From the NCBI GenBank assembly GCA_947496905.1, contig CANMEW010000066.1, positions 1 to 7,344 on the forward strand: DNA of 7,344 nucleotides, in the 5' to 3' direction. The stretch's first letter is position 1; every line of letters starts with the position of its first letter. The notes below the pieces were generated by a model. The model ran no database searches, was not told the DNA's origin, and worked only from the letters and a program-made list of their open reading frames with translations. The translations under genes and the position numbers were made by a program. Below, piece by piece: positions 6,744-7,344 of the stretch. The stretch is from Rickettsiales bacterium. GTDB taxonomy: Bacteria > Pseudomonadota > Alphaproteobacteria > Rickettsiales > UBA1997.

Positions 6744-7344
6744 TTAAATTTTAGCTGAGATTTTTTGAAAAATATTTGAGATTTCTGCGTTAGAATTGTT
6801 AGCAACAATCAAAGTTCTATTTTCAACGGAGTCAGATATTTCCTGCATCAAAGGCACATTTCCTAAAAAATTAATTCCTAATTTTTCTGCTAAATTTTTT
6901 GCGCCGTCTTTCCCAAAAACATATTTTTTCTCACCGTTAATTTCTAAGTAGGACATGTTTTGAATGATGCCGAGAATCGGAATTTTTAATTTTTCGAAAC
7001 AATCGATCGACTTCACCACATCAATCACTGAGAGGCTTTGCGGCGTTGAGACAATCACAATTCCGGCAAGTGGAAATTTTTCGGCCACGCTCAAATAGAC
7101 GTCTCCAGTGCCGGGAGGCATGTCAATGATCATTACATCCACCTCTTTACCATCACTTTTCCAATTCACGCTGCGAATTAATTGGTAGAGAATTTTTGTT
7201 ACCATTGGTCCACGCCAGACTCCCGCCTGCTTCTCATCGATGAGTGATCCGATGGAAATGCATTTCACGCCATGTGCCATCATTGGCAAAAGCAGTTCAT
7301 CTCTTGATTCCGGCTTACCTACCAAATTCATTAAATGCGGAATT
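6744..7344 (-). CDS. mrp: Mrp/ApbC-type P-loop ATPase, C-terminal part (5' end outside window)
   Basis: Mrp (ApbC/Nbp35 family) is a cytoplasmic ATPase of the MinD/ParA class that carries or delivers Fe-S clusters. The frame is open to the window edge, and residues IPHL precede the first in-window Met (7331), matching the family's conserved SIPHM-like segment; that Met is therefore internal. Of 199 visible residues, conserved pieces are GVKCISIGSL (25-34), VWRGPMV (42-48), IIDMPPGTGD (72-81, the Walker B/switch region), STPQSLSVIDVVKSID (99-114), GIIQNMSYL (125-133) and YVFGKDGAKNLA (141-152). The Walker A loop should lie upstream, outside the window. The CxxC usually found shortly after NMS is absent; EINGEKK stands in its place, as in some alphaproteobacterial Mrp proteins. 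It is first of the visible - strand row, 12 bases before the carbamoyltransferase. Confidence 0.95.
   Translation of the reverse strand, partial: IPHLMNLVGKPESRDELLLPMMAHGVKCISIGSLIDEKQAGVWRGPMVTKILYQLIRSVNWKSDGKEVDVMIIDMPPGTGDVYLSVAEKFPLAGIVIVSTPQSLSVIDVVKSIDCFEKLKIPILGIIQNMSYLEINGEKKYVFGKDGAKNLAEKLGINFLGNVPLMQEISDSVENRTLIVANNSNAEISNIFQKISAKI

Overview
This AT-rich window holds one gene end on the + strand and three genes on the - strand, with palindrome-rich spacers. It most resembles an obligate intracellular alphaproteobacterium of the Rickettsiales or Holosporales type. That placement is inferred from four things: a eukaryote-like ankyrin-repeat protein, a Mfd close in style to Rickettsia Mfd, an Mrp ATPase without the CxxC motif, and palindromic repeat DNA read in frame inside a housekeeping gene, as Rickettsia palindromic elements are. 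No rRNA or other phylogenetic marker is present, so the order-level placement is tentative.

Layout. Positions 1-804 (+) are the C-terminal part of an ankyrin-repeat protein whose start lies upstream of the window. A 211-bp spacer (805-1015) between convergent genes holds several hairpins but no gene. Positions 1016-4696 (-) are a complete mfd (transcription-repair coupling factor) carrying an in-frame array of three 57-bp GC-rich repeats at 3786-3951. A 157-bp spacer (4697-4853) is packed with a perfect 13-bp inverted repeat and two abutting GC-rich hairpins just upstream of the mfd ribosome-binding site. Positions 4854-6731 (-) are a complete NodU/CmcH-type carbamoyltransferase. Positions 6744-7344 (-) are the C-terminal part of an Mrp/ApbC P-loop ATPase running off the window.

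How the genes relate. On the - strand the order of transcription is mrp, carbamoyltransferase, mfd. The 12-bp gap between mrp and the carbamoyltransferase suggests co-transcription. mfd is separated by the palindromic spacer and may be read through or have its own promoter. The three products act in unrelated processes: Fe-S cluster handling, carbamoylation of an unknown acceptor, and transcription-coupled repair.

The most notable signal is the palindromic repeat DNA: a triplicated copy translated within Mfd, and separate hairpin clusters in both spacers flanking mfd. I see no defence system, CRISPR array, transposase, tRNA or rRNA.
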